Assembly: GCA_033032865.1 (NCBI GenBank)
Contig: JAWHQI010000013.1
Span: 8,246,001-8,310,000 of the forward strand
Source: Dactylorhiza incarnata
Lineage: Eukaryota > Streptophyta > Magnoliopsida > Asparagales > Orchidaceae
DNA length: 64,000 bases
Direction of reading: 5' to 3'
Part shown: positions 45,475 through 57,558 of the stretch, piece by piece
Layout: each line of letters opens with the position of its first letter
Position numbering within the stretch: the stretch's first letter is position 1
Program-made: the position numbers and the translations under genes
The notes under the pieces: generated by a model
What the model was told of the DNA's origin: nothing
Databases searched by the model: none
Seen by the model: only the letters and a program-made list of their open reading frames with translations

Positions 45475-45913
45475 TCCCCCGCCTGATTTTTATTTATGTT
45501 CTTCTTCTCTTTTATTTCTTGACCCCCCTTCTGCTATATCTGAGCCTATGCAGGTTGAGTCTCCACAGGTACATCAGGAGGACTTGGAGCTTCCATCTCA
45601 GGTCAATGATGATAGCATCCTCTTGTGCGAGGAGGTTGATCCCTCCTCCAATGAGGAAGCTCCACCATTGATCTCTTTCTCCTGCTACCTCCCTAGAGAT
45701 GACACCTTGCTAGGCAAGGATTTATTTTGTGGTGAGATGAGTGAGGACCAGGCCTCCTCCTCTTCTTACTTCCTATTCCCACTACCTGTGTTCAGCAGGT
45801 ATCGTTATTTAGGTAGGGGAATAACTGTTTTATCGCCGTATCGGTACCCACTACCGATACGCATATTAGAACAACTGCCTATTCACTTTTCTTTTCATAG
45901 GCCCATTAGCTAG
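45475..45913 (+). pseudogene. Zinc-knuckle ORF of the non-autonomous element, second part
   Basis: With the Athila insertion and one target duplication removed, the frame of 31552-32357 runs straight on here (the codon split by the junction is restored) to a stop at 45911-45913. This part is acidic and Ser/Pro-rich (EDLELPSQVNDDSILLCEE) and ends in a basic/hydrophobic stretch. No known domain is seen. The intact protein would be about 430 residues, apart from the TAG in the first part. Confidence 0.65.
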
Positions 45914-47608
45914 AACTGTACAAAAGCCAAATAAGTCATGCTGGGAGGACAATAACCCAGTCGTTATCTTAATTTTTCTTGTCTTTTAATTTATCCCCTG
46001 CAAAAACTAGCTTATTTTGTGCTATTTTAGTTTTCGTGTGTGGAGACCACCATTTGCAGGTATTTTCTATTTGTGAAGGTGGTGGTCGTGATTCTTCGTA
46101 GAGCTTCACTATAGGCTTCCGGAATGCTTACTTGTTGAGCATTGGGTACCCTCGTCCCCTAGAACTTTGTTTTAGAATATCTTAATACATAGTTTAAGTT
46201 TGGGGGAGACCCGTTTGTGTACCCACTCACGTGCACAGTTATTTAGCATGCTAGTAGCTACTTTATCTAAGAATCATTTTTGTTCATTTTGTCTGCACAC
46301 TTAGCACCCACTTGAGCATGTACTTTACCTTTAGTGCGTCACGAGTATAACTCATTCCTTTTTGCATATGAGAAAATGTTTATGCTAGCTTTTAAATTAT
46401 GTAGTGGAATAAAATGTCGGCTCCGGTGTTTCTAGTCAAGTACTCATGCAAGTATAGTAATTCATGTAGATTAGATTTCTTTTTGTACTATTAGTTTTAT
46501 GCATTTTTATTAGTATAAATATTGTTTACTATACTCAAATGATGAATCTGGTGTGAATCAAATGGTAGCATAGGGATGTGTGTAGACGTTTGCTAGATTC
46601 GTATTGCTCGAGTCGGGAGAAAGGAGAATCTTTCTCGATGGCTAGAACTTTCCCCAAGCGATTTTCGAAGCATTGACATAAGATAGTTTGAGTGTGTGAG
46701 AATGACGTAGGCCATCATTTTGGCCAGGTTGAGCTTTGTGTAGCATTCCTATCATTCATTCCTTGCTAGCCCATTTTGTGCCTACCCCCTCCTTTGATTC
46801 AGCTCCACATATTTTTCACCAAAGCCTAAAAGCCCAACCTAGTTGCACAACCAAAATCGAGCTTAAATTTCATTATTATTTTCATGTTTGGGGTGTGACT
46901 GTGTTGCTTTTTATGTGAAGTTGTGGTTATGCTCATTAGAAAATATGCTGAAGAAGAAATGCAAATAAAAGAAAAATGAAGAAGAAAAAGAAAAGAAAAA
47001 AAAAGAGAAAAATGATTTTAATGAAAAATCTTTGTATAAATTTATGATTGGGAGTAGGGAGTGCACACACCTATGTTGCAAAAGTCCAAGTCTGGGGGTG
47101 TGTTGCACTTGTAAGCTTATAGCTGTGTGGGTAGCTTGACTTAAAGCTCATTATTGGTTGGGTGTGCTTAGCCTCCAGGTTTACCTTTGTTTATCTCACC
47201 ATAATCCAAGCCCCATTCAAAACCTACAAGTCCTACTGACTCACGCCTTGAGAAAATCTAGTGTCGTGGAGAGAATGTGACCGGGCAAGCCTATGGCCAC
47301 CGACACCGATGGATTTCGGTGGAGTTTTTACGACACCCCGATCTTTGGCAATGCTCGCCTCAGCGTTCAGTTTACTTTCTCCGTATGCGTGACCGGATGA
47401 TTCACTGTAATTCTCATTTTGAGTAGAAGTAACAATTATTTATGTTTTTAAAATTCATAAACTCTGTGTATAATTAGAAATCTTCTCTAGTTTTCTTATA
47501 CGAACATGAGCATGCGACTTCGCATGGTATTCCATTTTGTAATTTTTAGTTAGCTATTTCATATTCCCGCTTGCGTAGGAATTGTTTGCTCGGGACGCGC
47601 AAACAGGT
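45914..47608 (+). other. 3' non-coding region of the non-autonomous element
   Basis: No coding frame is supported. It carries two extra purine tracts before the terminal one: AAGTTTGGGGGAGA (46196-46209) and AAGTCTGGGGGTG (47088-47100), plus an A/G-rich run at 46940-47010. Confidence 0.7.
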
Positions 47609-47621
47609 AAGTCTGGGGGTG
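47609..47621 (+). other. Polypurine tract, non-autonomous element
   Basis: AAGTCTGGGGGTG lies directly before the 3' LTR start TGATGAGTCCC. It is identical to the internal tract at 47088-47100. Confidence 0.9.
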
Positions 47622-49237
47622 TGATGAGTCCCTATTATATATATATTTTCGGACTCATTTAGGCTAGTTTTCTTGCTTTTGTGCTTCAGTTTTGTTCATA
47701 TTTCCCTTATTCATGCTTTTATTTGTAGTACATAGTATGCCTGTTTTTGTGTGCAATTGCACACTTTGTTGTTGGGGGTAAGCACTGCGTGCTCCCCATT
47801 GTATCCTCTTTATCTCTGTGCTGCTGGTAGTACTTTCCCAGCTTGTGTCTCTTGTATGCTGGTAGTACTTTCCCGTTTCCCCAATGTAATTTCTGTGCAT
47901 AACGCACGGTCATGCGTTTCCTTGACGCACGGTCGGTGGTGGTCATGCGTTTGTGTCTGGGCAGAAAATGGAGCGTCGGAGTTTACTTGTGCGTTTTGAC
48001 GCATGGGCGGATTCGCCCGTGCGTGAGTAAAACGCACGGTCGACCTGTGTCTTGATGATTTCTGAGCGTCGGAATTTACCCGTGCGTTTGGACGCACGGG
48101 CGGTGTTGGTTGTGCGTGAGCAAAACGCACGGGCGCATGCCTTCTTCCCCTGCACGCCTGCTGAGCTTAAGTATCGCACGGTCCACGCACGGTCGTGCGT
48201 TCGACCGTGCGTGACCAAATTTCTAACGTTTTTCTATAAAAGCTGCAGCTTCGACCTAAAACAAAGGAGTTCCGTACGCTCCGTACAGCAGCGCCGATTT
48301 CGCCATCTCCACCAGGGTTTCGTCCCTTTAGCCTCCTCCTTCATCCTAGAGCTTCAAGGGAGATCTAGCCACCATTTCCTTCAAGCAGGAGGAAGTTTGC
48401 AACCTCCGCCGGATCGTGAGACGAAGAAGACGGGTCCATTGGAGAGTCGTGACAGCTCTCTCTATCCCGGACGCAGTTGCTGACCGAGCTTGGACGCAGA
48501 TTGACAACCCAGCGATCCTGACCGTGAATCTCCAACAATCCTTTGGATTCGGTCGATTTCTTGCCTTGTTCTTCTCTTATTGAAGTGTATATGTGTAGAT
48601 CTTTGTATTATGATGAAGTAGAGCACTAAAACTAGTTTGTATTTTTATATATTTCATGTCTATGTGAAATGCTTGTTGTTTCAGTTGCTTGAGGTGCGCC
48701 CCATTCCATCCTCCATCCCGCTGTCACGTTCGTCGCCGCACTAGCATTTGCTAGTGGCATGCTTGTTGAAGAGGTGCTTACGACCCTCACTCCGTTTGCT
48801 TACTCGTCCATCCGCCTAGCGAAGCATGGCATAGCGGCCCGTGTAATCCACTCGCCCTACGAAGCAACGCGCTCAAGGCCTGCATAGTTCGATTTCGCTT
48901 GCATACTCGTCCATCCGCCCTTACGAAGTAGCGTGCTCAAGGCCTACATAGATTCCATCCCGCCAAGCGAAGCATTGCATAGCGGCATTGCATAGGAGTA
49001 GTTTAAGTTATTTTCTTTTATTTTCCACAAACCAAATCCCCCGTTTCCGCATCCATACGATTAAAGGACTTCAATCTCAAGTCCTTCCTCGATAGATATC
49101 TCCACCTTACTGTGTTCCTTTGAGATCGATACTTGGTGATTCATTCCCATTTTATATTACTTGAACGATCGGTACACTGCCGTTTCGTACCGCAGTATTG
49201 CTACCGCCTATAGCGGTGTGCGAGATTTGCGCCATTA
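47622..49237 (+). repeat. Non-autonomous element 3' LTR
   Basis: TGATGAGTCCC to GCCATTA (CA-to-TA change at the end). The palindrome cluster is at about 47900-48215; CGCACGGTCG (48186-48195) pairs with CGACCGTGCG (48202-48211). The TATA-like box is near 48234. It differs from the 5' LTR by many substitutions and a rearranged segment near 47855-47880. Confidence 0.9.
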
Positions 49238-49242
49238 ACTGT

Positions 49243-50760
49243 CAAGCCAAAAGAAAGGAGAAAGGTGATAAGAAGCATCATCACCAAAAGGATAGGAAGG
49301 GTGAAAAATCCTTCCTAACAAAGAAAGGAAAAAGCTGGAGTGAATGTGAATCCTCAACTTCAGATTCAGAGAATGAAGAAGAAGCCTACATAGGGCTGTT
49401 TGCAGCAGAAGAAGATGAAGATTATCCCGCTGCCAAGGTTGGAGTCAGGTCCCCTCTACCACACTCGGATAGTGATATAAAGGAGGATGAAGAGGACAAT
49501 GTTCAGCTAGTCCTCATGGACATCACTGATGAGGAGGACAGTCAGAACATCTCAGAAAATGAACATGTATTAATTCATTCCTTATCCTCTTCTGATTATG
49601 AGACTACCCAGAATCTGGAGGACCTTCATCAATTGATGGAAGTGATTCAAAAGCTGAGGTGGATGTCAATCAATTAATTGACAAGTATGATGCTCTCCTG
49701 GAAGCTCTAAAAAGGAGCAAAAAGCTAGCCAAGAGGCAAGCCCAAGAGATTGATTCCCTTAAGATGGAAAAACAAGAATGCACTGAATCTTCTACCAAGA
49801 TGAATTAGATGTATAGGGAAATAAGCCATCTGAAGGGGATAACTATCACCCATCTGAGCACCATATCCCTGAAGAACAAGGTCATCAAGGATCTTGAGGA
49901 GAAGCTTGTGAAAGAAAGAAGCATATTGGCTCAATTCTCCAAGGCAAAATCTGTGCTCCCTATTATTGACTCCTTCTCTTCTCAATCCAATAGGAGAGGA
50001 CTAGGATTCAATAAAATGGAAGAAGGAGAAGGGAATGGAGAAAAGAGCAGGGGTAAGGATAAGCCTCAAACCACCTTTCAAAAGGTATTACTCCCTTCCA
50101 ACAGGTATGACCATGAAAGCATGTATGGTCACTGGAAGAATGGAAGTACCTATAGGAAGGAAGACACTCCTTCCCATAGTGGAAGAAAGGGAAAGGGATT
50201 GCGTGCTATGAAGGCTCCACATGAGGAAATTCAAATGGCCCAACTTGGACCATTTGTATTTGGTACATCAGCCCCTTCATTCAAGAATAAGAAAGCAAGC
50301 CCTTCTAAGGTTGATTCAGCCAAGAACATGATAGCTGTCAAATCAGTGGACATGTCTAATTGCTCAGTGTCTAATGCCATCAAAACTTGCATTTCCCAAA
50401 ATCCAAATCAAGTTGATGCCATTAATACAAAGACCACTAAGACTGTCCACAGATTGACTTTCAGCCAAATACTTGCTGAAAGAAATAAGAGAAAAGATGA
50501 TGTCTCTCCTCCTGAACATGTGGACTGTGCTGCACACCCCTCAAGAAATGTTCAGAAGAGGAGATACAACATTCATTAATGTTGGTGCTGTGGTAAAGTA
50601 GGACACTTTGCCATAGACTGTTGGCACAATCCTAATGTGCCATGTGCATAGATGAGCCTTCCTGCAAAGGGTGCAGCTAGTGTAAGGTCATTTCATCATG
50701 CTAACAAGTACCTAGGACCCCAAGCTATTTGGGCTCCTAAGGATAACTAAACTCCTTCTT
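49243..50760 (+). pseudogene. gag: SIRE-B Gag, C-terminal part
   Basis: The frame resumes in phase with 29714: a Lys-rich segment, then an acidic Ser/Glu-rich part (SSTSDSENEEEAYIGLFAAE). A frameshift occurs near 49640-49675, followed by a coiled-coil-like part (SLKNKVIKDLEEKLVKERS, about 49870-49930) and a long basic linker. A second CCHC knuckle CWCCGKVGHFAIDC (50580-50621) lies just after an in-frame TAA. The conserved tail YLGPQAIWAPK ends near 50750. A stop at 49807-49809 is a further lesion. Two knuckles and a long spacer fit SIRE Gag proteins. Confidence 0.75.
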
Positions 50761-50762
50761 GC

Positions 50763-52237
50763 AGGATAGTTCAAGTACCAGCCTCAACCAAATTTTGTAC
50801 TTGGATAGTGGTTGCTCAAGGAACATGACAGGAACAAGAAATCTTCTATTGGACTATAAGGCTGTGAAGAATGGACCCAAAGTTATCTTTGGGGGGTAAG
50901 AAAAGGGAATCACCAAAGGATATGGTATGATCTCCAATAGCATAGTCTCAATTACAAGGGTAGATTATGTTGAAGGGTTGCAACACAACCTAGTAAGCAT
51001 AAGTCAACTATATGATCTTGGATTTGTAATTGAATTCCATAATGACAAGTGCTTGATTAATAAGTCTAAAGACTTAGAGACCATTCTCTCAGGCACTAGG
51101 AGTGGGAATGTTTATTCCTTAGACTTTATATGCAGTAATTCTCTTATATCTGTTTGTCTAGTAGCTAATGAGAATGAGTCCCTTTGTGTTCAATGGCACA
51201 AGAGACTTGCTCACATTAACTACAAGACAATGTATAGACTATTCTCTAAAAACCTTGTTAGGAATAGTCCTAATATAAAATGTATTAAAAGTGGTCCCTA
51301 TCATGCTTGCCAAATGGGTAAGTAAACAAGGGCCACATTTAAAAGTATTGGCTCCAAAGACACTGAAAGATGTCATTATCTCTTGCATATGGACTTGTTT
51401 GGTCCTTTGCCAATTCAGAGCCTAGGTGGGAAGTTGTATACATTAGTGATTGTTGATGATCACTCAAAATATACATGGGTATTCTTCCTAAAGAAGAAGT
51501 CTGATACTCTAAATATCTTTATTACTCATGTCAAAGCAATTCAGAACGACTTGCAATGTGCTGTAGTCAGGACTAGAACTGACCATGGCACAAAATTTCA
51601 AACTGAAGCTATGACAAGGTTTTGTCAAGAATATGGTATCACCCAAGAGTTCTCCTCCCCAAGAACTCCACAACAAAATGGTGTGGCTGAGAGGAGTAAA
51701 AGGACCTTGATAGAAGCTGGGAGAACACTGTTATGTTACTCCTTACTCCCAGAATACTTCTGGGCTGAGGCAGTCAATACTGCATGTCATGTTCTCAATA
51801 GAGCTTCCATCAATAAGGTTCATGGAATAACTCCCTATGAGATTCTGAAAGGCAAACAACCTACAATTTCATACTTTATAATCTTTGGCTCCAAATGCTA
51901 CATTTTAAACAATGGAAAATCTCAATTAACAAAGTTTGCAGAGAAATGCAAAGTGGGTGTTCTTGTTGGCTATAGCTCACATAGTAGAGATTATAGAGTG
52001 TATAACAAGAAAACTCATGTTGTAGAGGAGTCAATGCGTGTAGTATTTGATGAGACCAGCCTAATATATAAGGGCTGGTCTAGAACTTCTATCTTGAAAG
52101 GAAATGAACAGGATTTGGAAAGGATGTCTATACAAGACACACCCTGCAGTAGCAAAGCTTATTCTGATGCTGCCATCCCTAAAGAGGAAGAAGTCAATGT
52201 TGATGAAGACACTGCTGAACCAGCAGAAACAGCATAG
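50763..52237 (+). pseudogene. SIRE-B protease and integrase (broken)
   Basis: The protease active site LDSGCSRNMTG lies at about 50800-50832 (Asp codon 50803-50805). The pre-integrase zinc region (HNLVSISQLYDLGF; WHKRLAHINYKTM) runs 50970-51240. Integrase core: MDLFGP (Asp at 51392-51394), RTDHGTKF and TPQQNGVAERSKRTL (Glu). Stops near 50900 and at 51323-51325 break the frame. The C-terminal copia-type region continues to 52237 with an acidic tail (EEEVNVDEDTAEPAETA). Confidence 0.8.
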
Positions 52238-53905
52238 CAAGCTGAGATTAGACTGCCTACAGCTGTAAGATATTTAAGGATCATCCAAGAGAACAAATAA
52301 TTGGAGATCAGAATCAAGTTGTATTAACCAGAAGGAGGGCTCATAACGAAGCCCTGTTCTTGAGCTTCCTATCACAAATGCAGCCCAAGTAATTTGAAGA
52401 AGCCAACCAAGACACCTTTTTGATTCAAGCTATGCAAGAAGAACTTCTACAATTCAAGAGATGCAAGGTATGGAAATTAGTGCCAAAACCTCAAGGACAC
52501 AATATTATAGGTACCAAATGGATTTATAGGAATAAGTTAGATGAAAATGGCACAATCATAAAGAACAAGGCAAGGCTGGTAGCTAAGGGGTATAGACAGG
52601 AAGAAGGGATAGACTTTGATCAAACCTTTGCCCCTGTTGCAAGGTTGGAAGCAATTAGGTTATTCCTTGTCTATGCTGCCCACAAGGGGTTCAAAGTGTA
52701 TCAAATGGATGTCAAATCAGCCTTCCTCAATGGTGACTTGATGGAAGAGGTGTATGTTGAGAAACCATCAGGTTTTGTACATCCTACCATCTCTAGTCAT
52801 GTTTATATACTTAGGAAAGCTCTTTATGGTCTTATGCAAGCCACCAGGGCTTGGTATGAGACATTGTCTAGCTTTCTCATCAAGAACAAGTTCTTAAGTT
52901 GAAAGATAGATAACACATTGTTTCTTAGGGAAACAAGGTGCAAGTGTCTCCTAGTCCAAATATATGTTGATGACATAATATTTGGGTCTACTGATGACAA
53001 CCTCTGCAAAAGGTTTGCCAACCTAATGCAGGGGGAGTTTGAGATGAGCAGTATGGGAGAGCTCAAGTACTTTTTAGGCCTCCAAGTAAAATAGTCTGAT
53101 GAAGGTATATTCATTTCTCAAACCAAGTACACTAGAGAGCATATCAAGAAGTTTGGGATGGAATCAGCTTCCACCATGAAAACTCCCATGGGGTCCAACA
53201 TTTCCCTGGACAAGGATGAGAAGGGCAAGGCCTTTGATGAATCCATGTACAGGTGCATCATTGAATCCCTGTTATATTTAACTGCTAGTAGACAAGATAT
53301 TATGCATGCTATATGTGTGTGTGCTAGGTACTAGGCATGTCCTAAGGAATCTCACTACTCTGCTGCAAAGAGGATTCTGAGATAACTTAAAGGCAGCCTA
53401 CATCTTGGCCTTTGGTACCCTAAGAACAATGATTTTGAACTAACTGGATTTTTAGATGCAGATTTTGCAAGTTGCAAAGAAGATAGGAAAAGCACAAGTG
53501 GCACTTGTCAATTCCTAGGAAGAAGGTTGATATCATAGAGCAGCAAAAAGCAGACAAGTGTGGCTATCTCCAATGCTGAGTCTGAATACATTGCTACAGG
53601 GAGCTATTATGCACAACTATTATGGATTCAACACCAGCTAGAGGACTACAACCTCAAGGTAAGTAACTCTCCTCTTTATTGTGACTCATCTAGTGCTATC
53701 TCTATTGCTAAGAATCCTGTCTCTCACAGCAGGACTAAGCATATAGAAATAAGATGTCTTTTATAAGATAACATGTAGAATCTCAAGATATCTGCCTTGA
53801 ATTTGTCCCCACTAACAGTCAAGTGGCTGATATCTTCACTAAGCCATTGGATAAGACCATGTTTAATGTCTTCAGGATTGAACAAGGAATGTTAAATGTA
53901 GAATA
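52238..53905 (+). pseudogene. SIRE-B reverse transcriptase / RNase H (broken)
   Basis: Copia-type [54 protein letters not shown] and the catalytic YVDD at 52963-52974. RNase H follows with FLDADFASCKEDRKSTSG, SNAESEYIA and CDSSSAISIAKNP. Stops occur at 52900-52902, 53092-53094, near 53332, 53383 and 53538 and at 53764-53766. The 52238-52419 stretch links to the integrase tail. No active enzyme is expected. Confidence 0.8.
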
Positions 53906-54092
53906 GTGTAAAACACTTCATTCTTCCAATCTTGATTTGATATAATTTAAAATGTTGACACATCAACCCTATGAGAGACATGATTAGGCATTCAAGTAAT
54001 CTTATCTCTAATGATTTTACACCAGTATGATCAGCTTAACCAGAACAATCTGTTTCAGCTGAGCTTCAGGTTGCACTTAGACTGCTGGGAAA

Positions 54093-54465
54093 AGTCTCAT
54101 TTCGACGAACTCTTTCCTGGGTTTGACGAACGTCGTTTTTCAGTTCAACAAAATTGCTCCTCAGCTCAACGAATTCAGTCTTCCATCCAGTTCAACAAAT
54201 TTTGTCTTCAGTTTGACGAACTCCAATTTGAGTTCGACGAACTCAGCTTTGTGTTCGACGAACTAAGCTTTATGATGTAGTTTCAGATGAACTCAGCTTT
54301 GTGTTCGACGAACTCCAGTTTTAGTTCGACGAACTAAGCTTTGTGTTCGACGAACTCAGCTTTATGCTGTAGTTTCAGATGAACTTAGCTTTGTGTTCGA
54401 TGAACTCCAGTTTGAGCTCGACGAACTCAGCTTTGTGTTCGACGAACTCAGCTTTATGATGTAGT
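54093..54465 (+). repeat. AGTTCGACGAACT palindromic tandem repeat between pol and env-like region
   Basis: About 18 copies of a TTCGACGAACT word occur at roughly 25-bp steps. AGTTCG-A-CGAACT is a perfect palindrome around one base. A 92-bp higher-order unit starts GATGTAGTT or GCTGTAGTT at 54274, 54366 and 54458. An open frame at 54011-54280 reads the repeat as FDEL units. Earlier units (54093-54210) are more diverged. Confidence 0.85.
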
Positions 54466-54642
54466 TCCATTTACACTTACAATTATAAGAGCAATCAAAT
54501 CCAATTACTAGGTATAATTTTACCTAAGTCTTAAGCCATATAAATTGCCAATCTGATTAGTGAAAAGCACACGACCCTTCTCTTCCAGCCGCTGAGATGA
54601 ATCACCTACTCTTCCTTCCCAGCGTATTCCTTCACCACTATA

Positions 54643-55574
54643 ATGGCTCCTAAAAGCTCTAAAGACCTTCTTGAAGGATATGAGATAGTAAGGCATGGGT
54701 TTGCCCTTGCTCCAGAAGAAATTAAGGTAGTGATTCAACTCCTAGAAGACAAAGGCCTGGAATTTCTACTATCTGAACCCTGTGTTATTCTCAGAACTGA
54801 AGTTCTGGAATGGTTTGGTAATGTCAAGTTGTCCACCTCCAAATGCTCCCTCAAGTCAAAGATTGGAGAAGATAGAATCAAGATAACCCCAACAAAACTA
54901 CAAAAAGCATTACATCTTCCATCCTGGAGTCTAAGTGAGGAGGATGACATCTCTGAAAAAGACAAGAAAAAGGCTCTAAAATGGACTGAGCACAATGATG
55001 CCAAAATTGGCTCATTAAAGAGGAAATTTTTCAACCAAAAGGGAAAACTTTTATCAGATATTGTGGGAAAAGCCATTCTTGGCAAACAGGGTCCCATGAT
55101 ACAATCTCACAGTACATGTTTGACCTCATGACAAGAATAATTCTGAAAAAGAAAACCTCTTGTGGAGAGGTCATCTTTCAAAGAATAAATGAATGCCTTC
55201 AGACACCCAATATGGGAAGAATTCTCACCTTATACCTCCTGCAAACCCACCCTGACAAGTTCAACACATCCAAAGGAGCAAATCTTCCCTATCTCAAGAG
55301 AATGGACATCAAGACTTTAGAAAGATTCACCAGGGTATTGCCTATGAGTCAGCCCTCTGAAACTAAAGGAAAAGAGAAGACAACCCCCTCATCCTCTAAG
55401 AAAACAAGGCTGATCATGTCCAGTTCTGAGTCTGGTCATTCAGACAAAGAAGAAGATGCTGGTGCTGACTTTGGGTCACATAACATTCTTAACAAAGAGG
55501 CTACACCAAATGACTTGCCAACTGAACTTGTCCATCCACAGCAGCTGGACAAAGTCATAACTTCTAGTAATTAA
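54643..55574 (+). pseudogene. SIRE-B env-like accessory ORF, N-terminal part (frameshifted)
   Basis: The ATG-started frame (54643-55131) and an overlapping frame (55116-55574) together make one protein with a frameshift near 55100-55116. It has a Leu/Lys-rich globular part (EYEIVRHGF-type start, ITPTKLQKALHLPSW), then a Pro/Ser/Lys tail with an acidic end. Elements of the SIRE lineage carry such an extra ORF after pol, called env-like by position. I see no signal peptide or transmembrane segment, and its true role is unknown. Confidence 0.6.
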
Positions 55575-56374
55575 TTCAACTCATCCTAACTCATTAATCA
55601 TAGCTAATAACAATAGTTAGTCAAATCTGTCATTTAATTAATGAGGACCCCAGATCCTCAAGAACTAGTGTGTGCTTCATCTGAGGGAGAGTATCAACAA
55701 GAACCATCACTCATTGATATTACAAAAAATAATGATGTTGACGTGAACACAAGACCATCACCTCAAAATTTACAAGGTCAGATTGACACAATTATCTTCA
55801 ATCTTGAAGAAAGAATATGAAACATTCCTGAAAATGCACCAGCCCTGTGGTCATTACCTTCATAAGCTTCATCTCATGCCCCATCTGAGGGGGAGCAGCC
55901 ATAAGAGCCATCAGCTGATAAAGATCAAGTTATAGGTATGCCCTAAAACCCCAGCATAAACATTCAGAATCATAAAATCTAACTTTACAATTCTTGTTCT
56001 AGAATTCCTAGATTCATCCATTCAAGTTGATTTATCTGAGGAGGAGGTGCAGAATGCTCCTCCTGCAGAGAAAGATGAAGTTCTAGGTAAATCTTACATT
56101 ATTATCCTTAGAACCTCTAAGTAGTTCAATCTAAATCCAACTCATTGTCCCAACATTCCTGGACTCAACATAAAAGAATGCTCTCTCTGAGGGGGAGGAG
56201 GATGATAATGTTGGTGATGTCAATCTGAGTGATCATCAAGATGCTGACACTGAAGATGAGCAGGATGATGCCCCAGCTGGTGTTATCAACATTCAGTAAG
56301 CCTCTTCCTCCACCTCACCCAATGAGGCTCTTCTTAGTGACATAAACCTGTGGTTTCAGTCTCATCTCACCACC
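55575..56374 (+). other. Decayed middle of the SIRE-B accessory region
   Basis: No long open frame is present. Short acidic stretches and the repeated motif 'catctgaggggga' type (55678, 55889, 56030, 56186) appear in alternate frames with stops. The region probably once joined the two coding parts around it. Confidence 0.4.
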
Positions 56375-56947
56375 ATGCAAAATAATCTAGATAACTCAGT
56401 TACCTTAGTAAGGGAATATGTGGATCAGTCCATCAAAACTGTGAAAGCTGAAGTCATGTTTGAGGTCAAGGAAATAAAGGAAAACACTAAAATACTCAAC
56501 AAACAAATGTCCAAATGGTTTGATCTGGCTGAAAAATCTATAATTTCTCAGAATACAATTCTAAGATCTATGGACAAACACCTCCAGCTATCTGAACAGG
56601 ACATGACATATCTCAAGAATTATGTTAGTCAAACAGATGAAGTGATAGAGAAGTTAGCCAATCATCTCCAAGAGTATGTCTATTCCACTGCCATGCAGTT
56701 AAATGAAGAAGCTGACAGGTACAAGGAAGAGTTGAATGCAGAAATTGCATATATCTCCCAATCCATTACTGAAAAAGCCACCTCTTCCCATTTGAATGAA
56801 GAAGTTGGCAAGTTAAAAGATGTGCTTCAATCTGATATAGAGAATGTGTTCCAAACCCTCTCTGGAACAATAACTGCATCCAAGCAAGACCTCCATGAAA
56901 CGATATATGAAGAAGCCAGAAAGAGGGAGGACACAATGCTATCATAA
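56375..56947 (+). pseudogene. SIRE-B env-like accessory ORF, coiled-coil part
   Basis: A 190-codon frame is rich in Glu, Lys, Leu, Ile and Gln. It shows heptad-like spacing over most of its length (for example KEIKENTKILNKQM, LSEQDMTYLKNYVSQTDEVI, EEVGKLKDVLQSDIENVF), which points to a long coiled coil. A coiled coil is a known feature of the SIRE env-like protein. A stop at 56945-56947 is followed by related sequence in broken form. Confidence 0.6.
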
Positions 56948-57558
56948 ATTCTGACCTCACCCTAAAAGTTCTACAAGGGACAAGGATAGCTCTGAATCTT
57001 CCTATCCTAGATGTCAACAGGGAAGAAGACTGGGATTTCTCTCATCAAGAGGCAATTGCCCAAGATAAGAATTTTAAAAAGAGAAGGGAAAGGGAAAGGG
57101 TAATGCTGGCTGAAGAATTTATGGCCAAGCAAAGGGAGGTGTAGAATAATGACCCTGACCATGTGCAATGGATTGATGACTCCAAGGACATCATACTAAA
57201 TACCTGGATAGGCCATGGTCAGGTGTGTAAAGATATTGACAAGCACTATCCATCTGAAGAATGGATATAGCATTTGGAGAGAAATACTAAGAGGGATAAA
57301 ATTTTCAAAGCAAATCTGGTAAGAATGGAAAATCCAATGAAAATGCCCTCTAGATACATTCCAAAACCATATATGTATTTCCAAAGGCAAGAGAACAAGA
57401 AAATAATTGTTGATATCAAGGCTGCCAATGTTGAAAAGAAGAAGCCTCCAGGTCAAGATAACAATGTTGCTGATGACATGGATGATGCTTCAGTGAAAGG
57501 GAAAGAAGCAGCTGTTAACTCTCCTGAATGTTCTTCTTATAAGAAAAGAAAGCTTTGA
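56948..57558 (+). pseudogene. SIRE-B env-like accessory ORF, C-terminal part
   Basis: Broken frames continue to 57273. An open frame at 57274-57558 then ends in PSRYIPKPYMYFQRQENKK and a Lys-rich terminus. The same end is recognisable in the minus-strand SIRE relic at 24830-24930. The stretch 57559-57985 is AT-rich and non-coding. Confidence 0.55.

Larger units (their letters stand above)
29715..49237 (+). mobile_element. Non-autonomous Asp-primed LTR element with zinc-knuckle ORF
   Basis: Target duplication ACTGT is at 29710-29714 and 49238-49242. LTRs are 29715-31334 (1620 bp) and 47622-49237 (1616 bp). The primer site is TGGCGCCGTTGCTGGGG (tRNA-Asp type) and the purine tract is at 47609-47621. 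Without the nested Athila element its interior is only about 3.2 kb and holds one ORF with two zinc knuckles and no protease, RT or integrase. This matches the class of short elements with a gag-like ORF (often called TR-GAG). Primer site and purine tract match those of the Athila-type element inside it. Confidence 0.85.
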
